Positions 1-8,478 of a stretch of DNA of 64,000 nt are shown piece after piece. Each line of letters starts with the position of its first letter. The first letter of the stretch is position 1. The notes below the pieces were generated by a model, which searched no databases, was not told the origin of the DNA, and saw only the letters and a program-made list of their open reading frames with translations. Source of the stretch: Bacteroidales bacterium. Lineage in GTDB: Bacteria; Bacteroidota; Bacteroidia; Bacteroidales; P3. The stretch lies in assembly GCA_016292015.1 (NCBI GenBank), contig JAEEZY010000031.1, positions 1-64,000 on the forward strand. The letters run 5' to 3'. The position numbers and the translations under genes were made by a program.

Positions 1-693
1 CTCGCATGGTTCAAACACTGGAAAGAGGAGCGTCTGCAGTGGCACCTCTCGCTGGGCATACCCGCCGAGAAATACCGCTACCACGACCACGAGAAGCTGG
101 CCCACTACGCCAACGCCGCCACCGACATCGAATTCCAGTTCCCCTTCGGATTCAAGGAACTCGAAGGCATCCACAGCCGCACCGACTTCGACCTCAGCCG
201 TCACAGCCAGTTCAGCGGCAAGAAACTGCAGTATTTCGACTCCGAGCTTAACGAGAGCTACACCCCCTATGTCATCGAGACCTCCATCGGCCTCGACCGC
301 ACCTTCCTCGCCATCTTCAGCCACGCGCTGGAAGACGAGCAGCTGGAGGACGGCACCATACGCACAGTGCTGCGTCTGCCCGCGCTGCTGGCGCCCTACA
401 AGGTGGCCATACTGCCGTTGGTCAAGAAGGACGGCCTGCCCGAGAAGGCCCGCGAGATTGTCGATATGCTGAAGTACCACTACATGGTGCAATACGACGA
501 GAAAGACGCCATCGGGCGCCGCTACCGCCGTCAGGACGCCATCGGAACTCCTTACTGCATCACCGTCGACAACGACACGCTGCAGGACAACAGCGTCACC
601 CTGCGCGACCGCGACACCATGAAGCAGGAGCGAATCCCTATCGCCAACCTCTTCATGTACCTGCACGACCACATCAAGCCTATGGCAAAATAA
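1..693 (+). CDS. glyQS: Glycyl-tRNA synthetase, C-terminal part (cut by window edge)
   Basis: Class II glycyl-tRNA synthetase of the single-chain homodimeric type, which charges tRNA-Gly with glycine in the cytoplasm. The window opens inside the gene; about 230 codons are visible in frame 1 and end at a TAA at 691. Seen are the class II motif 3 stretch (YVIETSIGLDRTFLAIF) and then the anticodon-binding domain (LLAPYKVAILPLVKKDGL, ending in FMYLHDHIKPMAK), the usual order at the end of this enzyme. A strong terminator follows 27 bases later, so it is the last gene of its transcript. The family call is firm; the start is outside the window. Confidence 0.95.
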   Translation, partial: LAWFKHWKEERLQWHLSLGIPAEKYRYHDHEKLAHYANAATDIEFQFPFGFKELEGIHSRTDFDLSRHSQFSGKKLQYFDSELNESYTPYVIETSIGLDRTFLAIFSHALEDEQLEDGTIRTVLRLPALLAPYKVAILPLVKKDGLPEKAREIVDMLKYHYMVQYDEKDAIGRRYRRQDAIGTPYCITVDNDTLQDNSVTLRDRDTMKQERIPIANLFMYLHDHIKPMAK

Positions 694-720
694 CCAGCGC
701 CTTAAAGGCGACAAACAGCA

Positions 721-747
721 AAGGCCGGCATAATGCCGGCCTTTTTT
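721..747 (+). terminator. Rho-independent terminator after glyQS
   Basis: Arms AAGGCCGGCAT and ATGCCGGCCTT form a GC-rich stem with a very short loop, followed directly by a T run. It lies 27 bases after the glyQS stop. Confidence 0.9.
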
Positions 748-917
748 CATTGAGACAAAAGACGAACCAGTCGATTCAAAGCATCCGCCACAATATCCTA
801 TAATTCAAACCGAACATCGTTTTACCATACTGGAATATAGCCCCCAAACAACCAAATAAAACAATAAAAACATTATTTGAGCGTTTTAATATACGTCTTG
901 AATATGACGTCGAAATC

Positions 918-1334
918 GTGTTTCAATCTTTCCAAAAATACAGCTCTTTCATCATACTCATCCTGATGAGTGTGGTTTTGATGTGTCTTGTAGCCGATGA
1001 GATTCACGACTTTCAACATTTTTCAAAGAATGTTACCGCTTCCACACTCGTGACGATGGTCTCTGAGGATATCGACATTGAGGACGATGAAGAAGAAAAT
1101 ATCGCAAAGTCGGTTCCCGAATGCAACACACACACCATTACTTGTAGCGATTCGGCATTCATCACCAAATTGTCGTCTCACAAACGCTCGCTCGCAGCAC
1201 AAAGTGGCCATGTAAGACTATATGCCCCACGAAGTGGACTTTGTGACAGCAACAACCTCACTATTTTATCTATCATATATAGTGGCGTGGATTCGTTCCA
1301 TGCCACTTTTTTTTTCGCAATCTATATAATATGA
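918..1334 (+). CDS. Doubtful small membrane/secreted protein
   Basis: Open frame of 138 codons beginning with GTG. The product would have an N-terminal hydrophobic segment (residues about 11-25) and then an acidic patch (EDIDIEDDEEEN). I recognise no family. Against it: no ATG start, no clear promoter, and the last 18 codons lie inside a strong terminator hairpin, so the C-terminus at least is unlikely to be real. Its stop overlaps the next ATG (ATGA). If it is not a gene, 694-1330 is a 637-nt gap with only the two terminators visible. Confidence 0.25.
   Translation: MFQSFQKYSSFIILILMSVVLMCLVADEIHDFQHFSKNVTASTLVTMVSEDIDIEDDEEENIAKSVPECNTHTITCSDSAFITKLSSHKRSLAAQSGHVRLYAPRSGLCDSNNLTILSIIYSGVDSFHATFFFAIYII
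1281..1315 (+). terminator. Terminator or attenuator 16 nt before the phosphate transporter gene
   Basis: Arms AGTGGCGTGGA and TCCATGCCACT (one G:T pair) with a 5-nt loop, then a run of nine T. It sits immediately upstream of the ATG at 1331, so it would end any transcript coming from the left or act as a leader attenuator. Confidence 0.7.
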
Positions 1335-2992
1335 AACTTACCGACATTCTACTTATTATCGTCAATTTTACTGGTGCGCTGGCGGTGTTTCTTTTCGCCA
1401 TGAAGCTGATGAGCGAAGGTCTGCAGAAAGCAGCAGGCAGCAAAATGAGAACTGTGCTGGGCAAGATGACTGGCAACCGCCTGAATGGGATACTCACCGG
1501 GATGGGCATCACCGCGGCCATCCAGTCGTCTAGTGCCACGACCGTGATGGTTGTGGGTTTTGTCAATGCCGGTCTTTTGTCACTCAGCGGTGCAGTGGCG
1601 GTCATCATGGGAGCCAACATCGGCACCACCGTAACAGCATGGATTATCACCCTGCTGGGACTTGGCGAGGGATCGGGATACTTCTCGCTTCCAATGCTCC
1701 TCGCCGCAGTCAGCTCAGTGTTCCTCTTCATGAAACGCGACAAGATGAAATCCGTGGGGCAAACCATCATCGGACTTTCCCTGTTACTCGTCGGTATGTC
1801 GTTGCTGAAAGGAGCAATGCCCGACATAAGCGGCTATCCGTCGATGCTGCATGGCATTGCCTCGCTGAGCGGATATGGGTTCTGGTCGGTGCTACTTTTC
1901 GTGTTAATCGGAGCGATACTCACCTGTCTGGCACAAGCTTCGGCAGCCACGATGGCCATCACGCTGCTGATGCTTCACAACGGCTGGATAGGGCTCGATG
2001 TGGCGATAGCATTGGTTATGGGGGAAAATATCGGAACCACCGTCACCGCCAACATAGCCGCGATAGTAGCTGGCACCAACGGCAAACGTGCCGCCCGCGC
2101 CCACTTGATATTCAACGTCATCGGCGTAACACTTACACTTATCGTATTCCACCCCATCCTGCTGCTCGTCCAAGCCGTATTCCCCAACAACGCTCCGATG
2201 GCCCTCTCGCTGTTCCACACCCTGTTCAACGTGATGAATGTGAGCATACAGTCGTGGTTCATCCCACAGATTGTATGGATTGTGACCCGTATGATACCCG
2301 AAAAAAGCGAAAACGAGAATAAAGAATATCGCCTCACTTATATCAGTCGCGGCCCTGTGAGTACCGCCGAACTCAACCTCGAAAGCGCAAAGAAAGAGAT
2401 TATGCTCTTTTCCAAACTGGTGCTGCAAATGTACGCACTATTGCCCGAACTCCGCAGAGTACACAACGCCAAAGAACTAGACACATTGGTGGAGGAAATT
2501 TCCCGCTACGAGCAGCTGACCGACCAGATGGAGATGGAGCTCACCAAGTTCCTCACCGCTATCGGGGGCGGCAACATCAGCGGACACGGATCGGAGCGCA
2601 TCAGCTCAATGCTGCGCATCACCGACAACCTGGAAAGCATCGGCGACAGCATCTATCAGATATCTCTCACCCGAAAACACAAATACTCCGACGCCGTCCA
2701 CTTCAGCGACAAACTAAACGCAAACCTCACAGAGATGAACACCCTCGTCGAAAAAGCCCTGAAGGTGATGGACCACAACTTAGCCGACTACAACCTAGCC
2801 AACCTCATGGCCGCCAACGCAGCCGAGCGCGACATCAACGCTTTCCGCAACCAACTCCGCGCCGAACATCTCGAAGCCCTGAAACACGATGTCTATGGAT
2901 TCGAGGTGGGCAACGCCTACAGCAGCCTTTACGCCCAATACGAAAAGCTGGCCGACTACGTCATCAACGTCAGCGAAGCCATCGCCACCTGA
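1331..2992 (+). CDS. Na+/phosphate cotransporter with PhoU-like C-terminus
   Basis: Inner-membrane sodium-dependent phosphate carrier of the NptA/YjbB type (Na_Pi_cotrans family), 553 residues. The two inverted halves are visible: the first has QSSSAT (about 65-70) followed by GANIGTT (94-100); the second has the related QASAAT and GENIGTT motifs. About residue 340 onward is hydrophilic and helical with PhoU-like features, as in many bacterial members, and probably lies in the cytoplasm. There is a terminator-like hairpin directly upstream and the gene seems to stand alone. In YjbB-type proteins transport can be phosphate efflux; direction cannot be read from sequence. Confidence 0.92.
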   Translation: MKLTDILLIIVNFTGALAVFLFAMKLMSEGLQKAAGSKMRTVLGKMTGNRLNGILTGMGITAAIQSSSATTVMVVGFVNAGLLSLSGAVAVIMGANIGTTVTAWIITLLGLGEGSGYFSLPMLLAAVSSVFLFMKRDKMKSVGQTIIGLSLLLVGMSLLKGAMPDISGYPSMLHGIASLSGYGFWSVLLFVLIGAILTCLAQASAATMAITLLMLHNGWIGLDVAIALVMGENIGTTVTANIAAIVAGTNGKRAARAHLIFNVIGVTLTLIVFHPILLLVQAVFPNNAPMALSLFHTLFNVMNVSIQSWFIPQIVWIVTRMIPEKSENENKEYRLTYISRGPVSTAELNLESAKKEIMLFSKLVLQMYALLPELRRVHNAKELDTLVEEISRYEQLTDQMEMELTKFLTAIGGGNISGHGSERISSMLRITDNLESIGDSIYQISLTRKHKYSDAVHFSDKLNANLTEMNTLVEKALKVMDHNLADYNLANLMAANAAERDINAFRNQLRAEHLEALKHDVYGFEVGNAYSSLYAQYEKLADYVINVSEAIAT

Positions 2993-3041
2993 TCACACGA
3001 CAACTTTAATTCAACATATTATTAACTAAAAACACACAGTC

Positions 3042-3488
3042 ATGAAAAAAACAATTGTTATCAGTGCGGTCATAGTCGCCGCCATGAGCCTCATTGCTTG
3101 CCACGAAAAAGGCAAGGAAGCCATCGAATTCAGCGAACTGCCGCAGACGTCTCAGTCGTTCGTCAAAACCCATTTTGCCAACAAGCAAGTCTCGGCCGTA
3201 TATCACGACCACGATGTGGCCGACAACGAATACGAGGTGATTTTTGCCGACGGAGCCAACGTTGACTTTACGGGCAACGGCGAGTGGGATGAGGTCGAGG
3301 ATCGCGATACTAACGGCGTTCCGCAAGCAATCATTCCACAGGGAGTGCTGGATTACGTCGCTACCAAACATGCCGGACAATATGTTGTACAGATTGGAAA
3401 AGACAGCAAATTCTACGACGTAGAGCTGAACAGCACCATAGAGATGATCTTCAGTAAAAAAGGCGAGTTTATACGCTACGACGATTGA
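3042..3488 (+). CDS. PepSY-like lipoprotein
   Basis: 148-residue exported protein. The N-terminus has a lysine start, a hydrophobic stretch and a lipobox ending at Cys20 (SLIAC), so it is likely a lipoprotein. The rest matches the pattern of the Bacteroidota PepSY-like domain (PF11396): repeated units of the type LPQTSQSFVKTHF ... VIFADGANVDFTGNGEWDEV ... IPQGVLDYVATKHAG ... YDVELN. The domain is common in secreted Bacteroidota proteins, with no established biochemical role. It is a single-gene unit between the phosphate transporter and a terminator. Confidence 0.8.
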   Translation: MKKTIVISAVIVAAMSLIACHEKGKEAIEFSELPQTSQSFVKTHFANKQVSAVYHDHDVADNEYEVIFADGANVDFTGNGEWDEVEDRDTNGVPQAIIPQGVLDYVATKHAGQYVVQIGKDSKFYDVELNSTIEMIFSKKGEFIRYDD

Positions 3489-3565
3489 GGCCCAAACAAT
3501 CGAGACACGTGCTATCACAATTATGTCGCCTGATATAATCGGTAACATAATGAAAACAATCAAAC

Positions 3566-3595
3566 AAGGCCAGCGTTCCGCTGGCCTTTATTCTT
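3566..3595 (+). terminator. Terminator between convergent genes
   Basis: Perfect 10-bp stem AAGGCCAGCG / CGCTGGCCTT with a 3-nt loop, followed by a T-rich tail. It lies between the PepSY-like gene and the convergent lipoprotein gene and may serve both strands. Confidence 0.8.
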
Positions 3596-3621
3596 TCTAA
3601 TTGTAATTCCTCGAAAAAAGT

Positions 3622-4323
3622 CTAATTCTGGCTGTCCGAACGCACGGGGCGGACGGAGCGTCCGAAATCGCGCATGCCGTCAAACACATCCTGGTAGCCG
3701 GAGAAAAATCCCATTCCCCAGGCGTACAACGGTTCGCTATCGAGCAGCGACGACGACCAGTAACGGCCGTAAAGCCCCTCTCCGTCGAGCGAACTGCCAT
3801 ACATGCCGCCCGCTGCAGGCAGGAAGATACTGTGGCCGTTCGAGGCGGTGAACTTACGTCCATTAACGCCGTTCACGGTTGTCCATGCCGAGGTGGTGTT
3901 GTTCAGCAGCTCCAGCCATTCGGCCTTGGTCGGTATTCTTGCGCCGTCGCCGAGTGTTTGTGTGGCAACGTCGTCCGAAGCTTGCAAGGTGAGCAGGTTA
4001 TCTACAGTGCCATACCACTCGGCTGTGTTATACTTGTACAAAACGTAGCCGCTTTCGCCATTGTCGTCGCCCAACGAGTATTGTTCCCAAAGGTATTCGC
4101 TCACCGTATCCACCATACCCCAGGCGTAGAAGTTGCCGTAGCCTTCGGGTGTGGTCGCCCCGACGTTGCATTCCGCCCACAGCAATCCGCTCGGCAAGCC
4201 GAGGTCAACATAACCTTCGGGGACATTCTGGTTATCAGGTTCGTCGTTGTCGTCGGGCCTCTCGCAGGACGCCATTCCAAAGGTCAGCAGCGCTGCCGCC
4301 AAAAAGTAAAACAGGTTTTTCAT
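3622..4323 (-). CDS. Lipoprotein with FISUMP (fibrobacter major paralogue) domain
   Basis: About 233 residues. I chose the ATG at 4323 because it starts a classic signal peptide with lipobox (MKNLFYFLAAALLTFGMASC); an upstream in-frame ATG would add 19 residues, but only this start fits the signal. The mature part is acidic at first and then carries the FISUMP pattern (TIGR02145): YVDLGLPSGLLWAECNVGA, a central IPTKAEWLELLN block, and a C-terminal RYWSSS ... GRSVRPVR. The domain is frequent in cell-surface proteins of Bacteroidota and Fibrobacteres; its function is unknown. A good minus-strand promoter lies 47 nt upstream. Confidence 0.85.
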   Translation of the reverse strand: MKNLFYFLAAALLTFGMASCERPDDNDEPDNQNVPEGYVDLGLPSGLLWAECNVGATTPEGYGNFYAWGMVDTVSEYLWEQYSLGDDNGESGYVLYKYNTAEWYGTVDNLLTLQASDDVATQTLGDGARIPTKAEWLELLNNTTSAWTTVNGVNGRKFTASNGHSIFLPAAGGMYGSSLDGEGLYGRYWSSSLLDSEPLYAWGMGFFSGYQDVFDGMRDFGRSVRPVRSDSQN

Positions 4324-4369
4324 GATATATGGATTTATGGGTTGTTTGTTTATGATTTCTTCACGACTG

Positions 4370-4401
4370 CAAAGATACAACCTTTTTTGTCAAGTTGCAA
4401 A
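4370..4401 (-). promoter_or_regulatory. Bacteroidota-type promoter for the FISUMP lipoprotein
   Basis: On the minus strand the -7 element TATCTTTG (4370-4377) is preceded, across a 20-nt spacer, by TTTG (4398-4401). This matches the sigma-ABfr consensus. It predicts a 5' untranslated region of about 40 nt. Confidence 0.75.
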
Positions 4402-4492
4402 TGATGGCAATAGTGAATCGTGAATTGACATTTGACATTTGGTAGCTGCACTTTGTTCCGATCTTCAACATCGGTTTGACCGCCTACCACCT

Positions 4493-4514
4493 AACGCCCT
4501 ACCAACGCCCTACT
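4493..4514. repeat. 11-nt tandem repeat, two units (AACGCCCTACY)
   Basis: Two adjacent 11-nt units, preceded by a diverged CGCCTACC. It is one of several 11-nt period arrays in this window. It lies in the 455-nt divergent gap 4324-4778, which otherwise holds only the two promoters and the next array. Confidence 0.7.
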
Positions 4515-4606
4515 TACTACCAGTATGGAATTCCCATATTTTTCCTCCATTTTTTATAATTTATGAACGTATTTTTATTCGATGAAGCTATGCGAATTAT
4601 TCGATT

Positions 4607-4628
4607 AACTCCGTATCAACTCCGTATG
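4607..4628. repeat. 11-nt tandem repeat, two units (AACTCCGTATS)
   Basis: Two adjacent 11-nt units of a different sequence, in the same divergent gap. Two units alone would be unremarkable; the shared period with the longer arrays elsewhere makes it worth recording. Confidence 0.6.
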
Positions 4629-4746
4629 AAACCCCTAATATGTCCATTCATCTTTAACTTAAAGATTTCAGCTTAAAACCAAGAAACAAACCAACTTATT
4701 ATACAGACAATGAACACAACGCACCGACTACTCAAAACATTTTTCG

Positions 4747-4754
4747 TATTTTTG
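4747..4754 (+). promoter_or_regulatory. -7 promoter element for the TraB-family gene
   Basis: TATTTTTG matches the Bacteroidota -7 consensus TAnnTTTG, 24 nt before the ATG at 4779. No good -33 element is seen at the expected spacing. It shows that the in-frame ATG at 4710 lies upstream of transcription. Confidence 0.65.
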
Positions 4755-4778
4755 CAGTTCTTTATAAACACCATCACT

Positions 4779-5690
4779 ATGACAAAGATATTTATCGCGG
4801 TCATCGTATTGACCTTCACTTTCGCCTCGGCGCAGGCGCAGCTGCTGTACAAAATAAGCGGCAACGGATTGGAGAAACCGAGTTATATTGTTGGCACTTA
4901 TCATCTTGCGCCGGCGGAGTTTGCGGAGAAGATTCCTGGATTGAACGCGGCGTTCGAGTCGTGCGAGCAGGTTTATGGCGAGGTTGACATGCGCGAGATG
5001 TCCAAGCCCGAGAAGCAGATGGAGCTGCAGCAGAAGCAGGTGCTGCCCGACGGCAAGACGCTCACGTCGCTGCTCACGGGCGAACAGCTCAACAAACTCA
5101 ACGCGCTGCTGCGCGAGGTGCTGGGCAAAGACCTTAACAACGAGGCGTTTGCGGCACAGATGAACCGTCTGTCGCCGGCGCTGGTGTCGAACACCATCAT
5201 GCTCTACACCTACGCGAAAGACAACCCCGCACTGCTGACCGCCGACCAGTCGAAGCTGATTGACGGATACTTCCAGTTTGCCGCCGCAGAGAAAGGCAAA
5301 GCAGTAAAGGGCTTTGAGACAGCCGACTTCCAGATGGAGGCCCTCTTTGGAAATTCTATTGAGCAGCAAGTGGAAGACCTGATGTGCATAGTGGAGAACT
5401 ACCGCGAGACGACGGATATGGCGGAGTTTGTGACGGAGGCCTACTTCTCGCAGGACCTCGACCAGCTGCAGGACTTGAGCGAGGACGAGGCGGCAAGCAG
5501 CTGCGGCTCGTCGCCCGAAGATAGCGACAAACTCATATATGACCGCAACGCCGACTGGGTGAAGGCGATGCCCGCAATCATGAAGGAGAAACCGACCTTC
5601 TTCGCCGTCGGCGCGATGCACCTCTGCGGCGAACGGGGAGTGCTCGCCCTGCTGAAAGAGGCGGGATACACGGTGGAAGCGGTGAAATGA
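4779..5690 (+). CDS. TraB/GumN family protein
   Basis: 303-residue exported protein with a signal peptide (residues about 1-20, ending in SAQAQ). It belongs to the TraB/GumN (GumN-like) family: the N-terminal GTYHLAP and C-terminal VGAMHLCGERGVLALL blocks hold the conserved histidines and glutamates. The family is thought to be related to the Tiki/EreA metal-dependent hydrolases, but the substrate in bacteria is unknown. The start was chosen because it follows the promoter and begins the signal peptide. The gene precedes bamD but has its own promoter. Confidence 0.85.
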   Translation: MTKIFIAVIVLTFTFASAQAQLLYKISGNGLEKPSYIVGTYHLAPAEFAEKIPGLNAAFESCEQVYGEVDMREMSKPEKQMELQQKQVLPDGKTLTSLLTGEQLNKLNALLREVLGKDLNNEAFAAQMNRLSPALVSNTIMLYTYAKDNPALLTADQSKLIDGYFQFAAAEKGKAVKGFETADFQMEALFGNSIEQQVEDLMCIVENYRETTDMAEFVTEAYFSQDLDQLQDLSEDEAASSCGSSPEDSDKLIYDRNADWVKAMPAIMKEKPTFFAVGAMHLCGERGVLALLKEAGYTVEAVK

Positions 5691-5769
5691 GGCGAGACGG
5701 AAAGAGGGCTGGCAAGCCCAAAAACGAAGCAAAATATCACTATATACAATAATAATACAAAAAATGTGT

Positions 5770-5777
5770 TATTTTTG
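5770..5777 (+). promoter_or_regulatory. -7 promoter element immediately before bamD
   Basis: TATTTTTG lies only 4 nt before the ATG at 5782. If used, transcription would begin at or next to the start codon, giving a leaderless mRNA. It also excludes the in-frame ATG at 5764. Confidence 0.6.
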
Positions 5778-5781
5778 CATT

Positions 5782-6594
5782 ATGAAAAGATTACAGCAGG
5801 TCTGCATTATATTATTGTCCATCATAGCCTTATGTGGATGCAACGGAACCGAGAAGCTGGTAAAAAGCAACGATTTCGATGCCAAATACAAGGCCGCGAT
5901 GGATTATTACGAGCAAGGACGCTACACGAAGGCGATACAGCTGTTTGAAAATCTTTCTATGCACTACCGCGGACGCGACTATTCGGAGAATATCTCGTGG
6001 TACTACGGTCAGTCGCTGCTGAAGGAGAAGGACTACTACACCGCCGCCTATCAGTTCAAGAGCTTTGTGAGGCAGTTCCCCTATAGCCGCAACGCCGAGG
6101 AGGCGCTGTTCCTGTCTGCTTACTGCAAATATCAGGATTCACCCTCGTACACCCTTGACCAGACGGCCACCAAGGAGGCGATAACGGAGATGGAGCAGTT
6201 TGTGGACAAATACCCCCATTCAGTGCATCTGCCGGAGGTGAACGCATATCTTGACGAGCTGCGCAACAAACTGATGATGAAAGACTACGAGATTGCCTAC
6301 GGATACTATAAGATCGAGGCATACCATGCCGCTTACGTGGCCTTGCAGAACTTCCTGAACTACTATCCCGACTCGGACAAAAGAGAGGAGGCGATGTACT
6401 ATATGCTGAAGTCGGGTTACGAATATGGCATCAACAGCCGCGAGGACAAGATGAAGGAGCGCCTGCAGCAGGTGGTGAACGACTTCGAGAAGTTCTCGGC
6501 GTCGTTCTCGAACTCGAAATACCTGAGCAACGCGCAGACGATATACACCAAGAGCCGCTCGGCGCTGGCAAAGCTGGAGAATAGTGGTCAGTAG
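5782..6594 (+). CDS. bamD: BamD, outer-membrane assembly lipoprotein
   Basis: 270 residues. BamD is the essential TPR lipoprotein of the BAM complex, which inserts beta-barrel proteins into the outer membrane. The N-terminus has a lipobox with Cys (IIALCGC), followed by TPR-like repeats (AMDYYEQGRYTKAIQLFENL, YYTAAYQFKSFVRQFPYSRNAEEALF, AAYVALQNFLNYYPDSDKREEA) in the usual five-repeat layout. The order bamD-rpoZ-coaBC is typical of Bacteroidales and supports the call. The start at 5782 was preferred over 5764 because the promoter lies between them. Confidence 0.92.
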   Translation: MKRLQQVCIILLSIIALCGCNGTEKLVKSNDFDAKYKAAMDYYEQGRYTKAIQLFENLSMHYRGRDYSENISWYYGQSLLKEKDYYTAAYQFKSFVRQFPYSRNAEEALFLSAYCKYQDSPSYTLDQTATKEAITEMEQFVDKYPHSVHLPEVNAYLDELRNKLMMKDYEIAYGYYKIEAYHAAYVALQNFLNYYPDSDKREEAMYYMLKSGYEYGINSREDKMKERLQQVVNDFEKFSASFSNSKYLSNAQTIYTKSRSALAKLENSGQ

Positions 6595-6617
6595 GTGCGT
6601 GCCCGCACAGGACGATT

Positions 6618-6664
6618 ATTTAGTTTTAAGTTTTAAGTAGTAAGCGGTTAGCATTTAGTAGTCT
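6618..6664. repeat. 7-nt period intergenic repeat
   Basis: Degenerate heptamers (TTTTAAG, TTTTAAG, TAGTAAG, CGGTTAG, CATTTAG) between bamD and rpoZ. Similar heptamer tracts occur at many gene junctions in the window. Confidence 0.5.
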
Positions 6665-6709
6665 CAAATTCACGAAATAAAACAATAACACAATAACAAC
6701 ACAACATCA

Positions 6710-7120
6710 ATGGAAGCTAAAGAACAGAAAGAAGAAACGACAAAGAATGTGCGCAGACCTAAAGTCATCAACACAACCATCACTCGCAACACCAACGACT
6801 TCAGCCAGGAGACGGGAAACATCTATGAGACCGTCGCGATGCTGACCAAGCGCGCCAACCAGCTGGCCGTGGAAGAGAAGAAGGAGCTGCACAAGAAAAT
6901 CGAGGAGTTCTCGACGGGCAGCGACACGATGGACGAGATGTTCGAAAACCGCGAACAGATAGAGATAGTGCGCCACTATGAGCAGATGCCGAAGCCGGTG
7001 CTGGTTGCCACACAGGAATATCTCGACCACGAGATGTACTACCGCAACCCCGCCAAGGAGAACAAAGAGCAGCAGCAGATTGAGGCACTCGAGAACGAGG
7101 TGATTGCGAAGAAAAAATAA
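6710..7120 (+). CDS. rpoZ: RNA polymerase omega subunit, Bacteroidota type
   Basis: 136 residues. It is an Rpb6/omega-like subunit that helps assemble the core RNA polymerase. Recognisable is the block DFSQETGNIYETVAMLTKRANQLAVEEKKEL, which fits the Bacteroidota-specific omega family (N-terminal Lys-rich tail, NIYE...ISKRA core, helical C-terminus). Position between bamD and coaBC is the standard Bacteroidales order. No promoter is seen in the gap, so it is probably co-transcribed with bamD. Confidence 0.8.
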   Translation: MEAKEQKEETTKNVRRPKVINTTITRNTNDFSQETGNIYETVAMLTKRANQLAVEEKKELHKKIEEFSTGSDTMDEMFENREQIEIVRHYEQMPKPVLVATQEYLDHEMYYRNPAKENKEQQQIEALENEVIAKKK

Positions 7121-7266
7121 GGTGCGCGTCCGTACAGGACGGACATTTTCGGCAGCGAAAAGCACGAAAGTCGTTTCTGATTGCGAAAATGAGTAAACAC
7201 TGCGGAAAGAATTTCTTGCTTCGCTCGAATAGACAGGGCGGTTTCAAAGTGGTCAACAGATAGAGT

Positions 7267-8460
7267 ATGAAAGTCATCATCGGCATAACGGGAGGCATCG
7301 CGGCATACAAGGCCGCTGAACTGGTGCGTCTGTTCCGCAAGGCGGGTCACGAGGTGCAATGCGTAGCCACCGAGCACGCCCTGGAGTTTGTGACGCCTCT
7401 GACACTGGAGACGGTGTCGGGTCGCAAGCTCTACTACGACCTCTTCGCTCCCGCCAACGACCACACCACCGAGCATGTGTCGCTCAAAGACTGGGGCGAC
7501 ATCATGATTGTGGCGCCCGCAACAGCCAACATCATAGGCAAGATGGCAAGCGGCATAGGCGACGACGCCCTCTCGACCCTACTGCTGGCCTTCAGCGGCA
7601 AACCCGTATATGTGTGTCCGGCGATGAACACGCAGATGATGGAGAACGAGGCGGTGCAACGCAACCTCAAGACGCTCAAGTCGTGGGGCATCCACATCAT
7701 CGAGCCGACCGAAGGTGAACTGGCATGCGGCGCCGTAGGCAAAGGCCGCATGGAAGAACCGGAGAGGATATTTGACATCGTCACCAAAAACCTAGAGCGA
7801 GGTCCAATGGGCGGAAAGCAGATACTCATCACCGCAGGTCCAACTTACGAGCGCATCGACTCGGTGCGCTTCATCGGCAACTACTCGTCGGGCAAGATGG
7901 GCTTCGCCCTCGCCGAAGAGTTTGCCAGCCGCGGCGCACATGTATTCCTTGTGACAGGGCCCACCGCACTCACGGCAAAGCACCACAACATCGAGCGAAT
8001 CGACGTAGAGTCGGCTCGGCAGATGTACAACGCCTGCATGGAGCGGTATGACAGCTGCGAAGTGGCCGTGCTTTCGGCGGCGGTGGCCGACTACCGTCCA
8101 GAAAACGTCTATGACGGCAAGATGAAGAAGCAGGGCGACGAAGGGATGGAGATACGCCTGGTACAGAACCCCGACATACTCGCCACCCTCGGCAAACGCA
8201 AACGCGAGAGTCAGTTGCTCGTGGGATTCGCGCTGGAGACCTCAAACGAGATGGAGTACGCACAAGGCAAGCTCCACCGCAAAGGGCTGGACATGATTGT
8301 GCTGAACTCGCTTAGAGACAAAGGCGCAGGATTCGGCACCGATACCAACAAGGTGACCATCATCGACCGCGACGGCAACACCACCGAAGGCTCGCTCAAA
8401 AGCAAAGCCGACGTAGCAAAAGACATAGTCGATGCCATCGAATTGAAACTTAAATCCTAA
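7267..8460 (+). CDS. coaBC: CoaBC, bifunctional coenzyme A biosynthesis enzyme
   Basis: 397 residues; phosphopantothenate-cysteine ligase (CoaB) and phosphopantothenoylcysteine decarboxylase (CoaC), two consecutive steps of coenzyme A synthesis. The N-terminal half is the flavoprotein decarboxylase (GITGGIAAYKAAEL, PAMNTQMMENEAVQRN, and the active-site cysteine loop GELACGAVGKGRM). The C-terminal half is the ligase (ITAGPTYERIDSVRFIGNYSSGKMG, AAVADYRP, QNPDILATLG, GFALET). Length and order are those of the family. It is in a rightward run with rpoZ upstream and a lytic transglycosylase 18 nt downstream. Confidence 0.97.
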   Translation: MKVIIGITGGIAAYKAAELVRLFRKAGHEVQCVATEHALEFVTPLTLETVSGRKLYYDLFAPANDHTTEHVSLKDWGDIMIVAPATANIIGKMASGIGDDALSTLLLAFSGKPVYVCPAMNTQMMENEAVQRNLKTLKSWGIHIIEPTEGELACGAVGKGRMEEPERIFDIVTKNLERGPMGGKQILITAGPTYERIDSVRFIGNYSSGKMGFALAEEFASRGAHVFLVTGPTALTAKHHNIERIDVESARQMYNACMERYDSCEVAVLSAAVADYRPENVYDGKMKKQGDEGMEIRLVQNPDILATLGKRKRESQLLVGFALETSNEMEYAQGKLHRKGLDMIVLNSLRDKGAGFGTDTNKVTIIDRDGNTTEGSLKSKADVAKDIVDAIELKLKS

Positions 8461-8478
8461 AACCTGAAACCATAGAAC

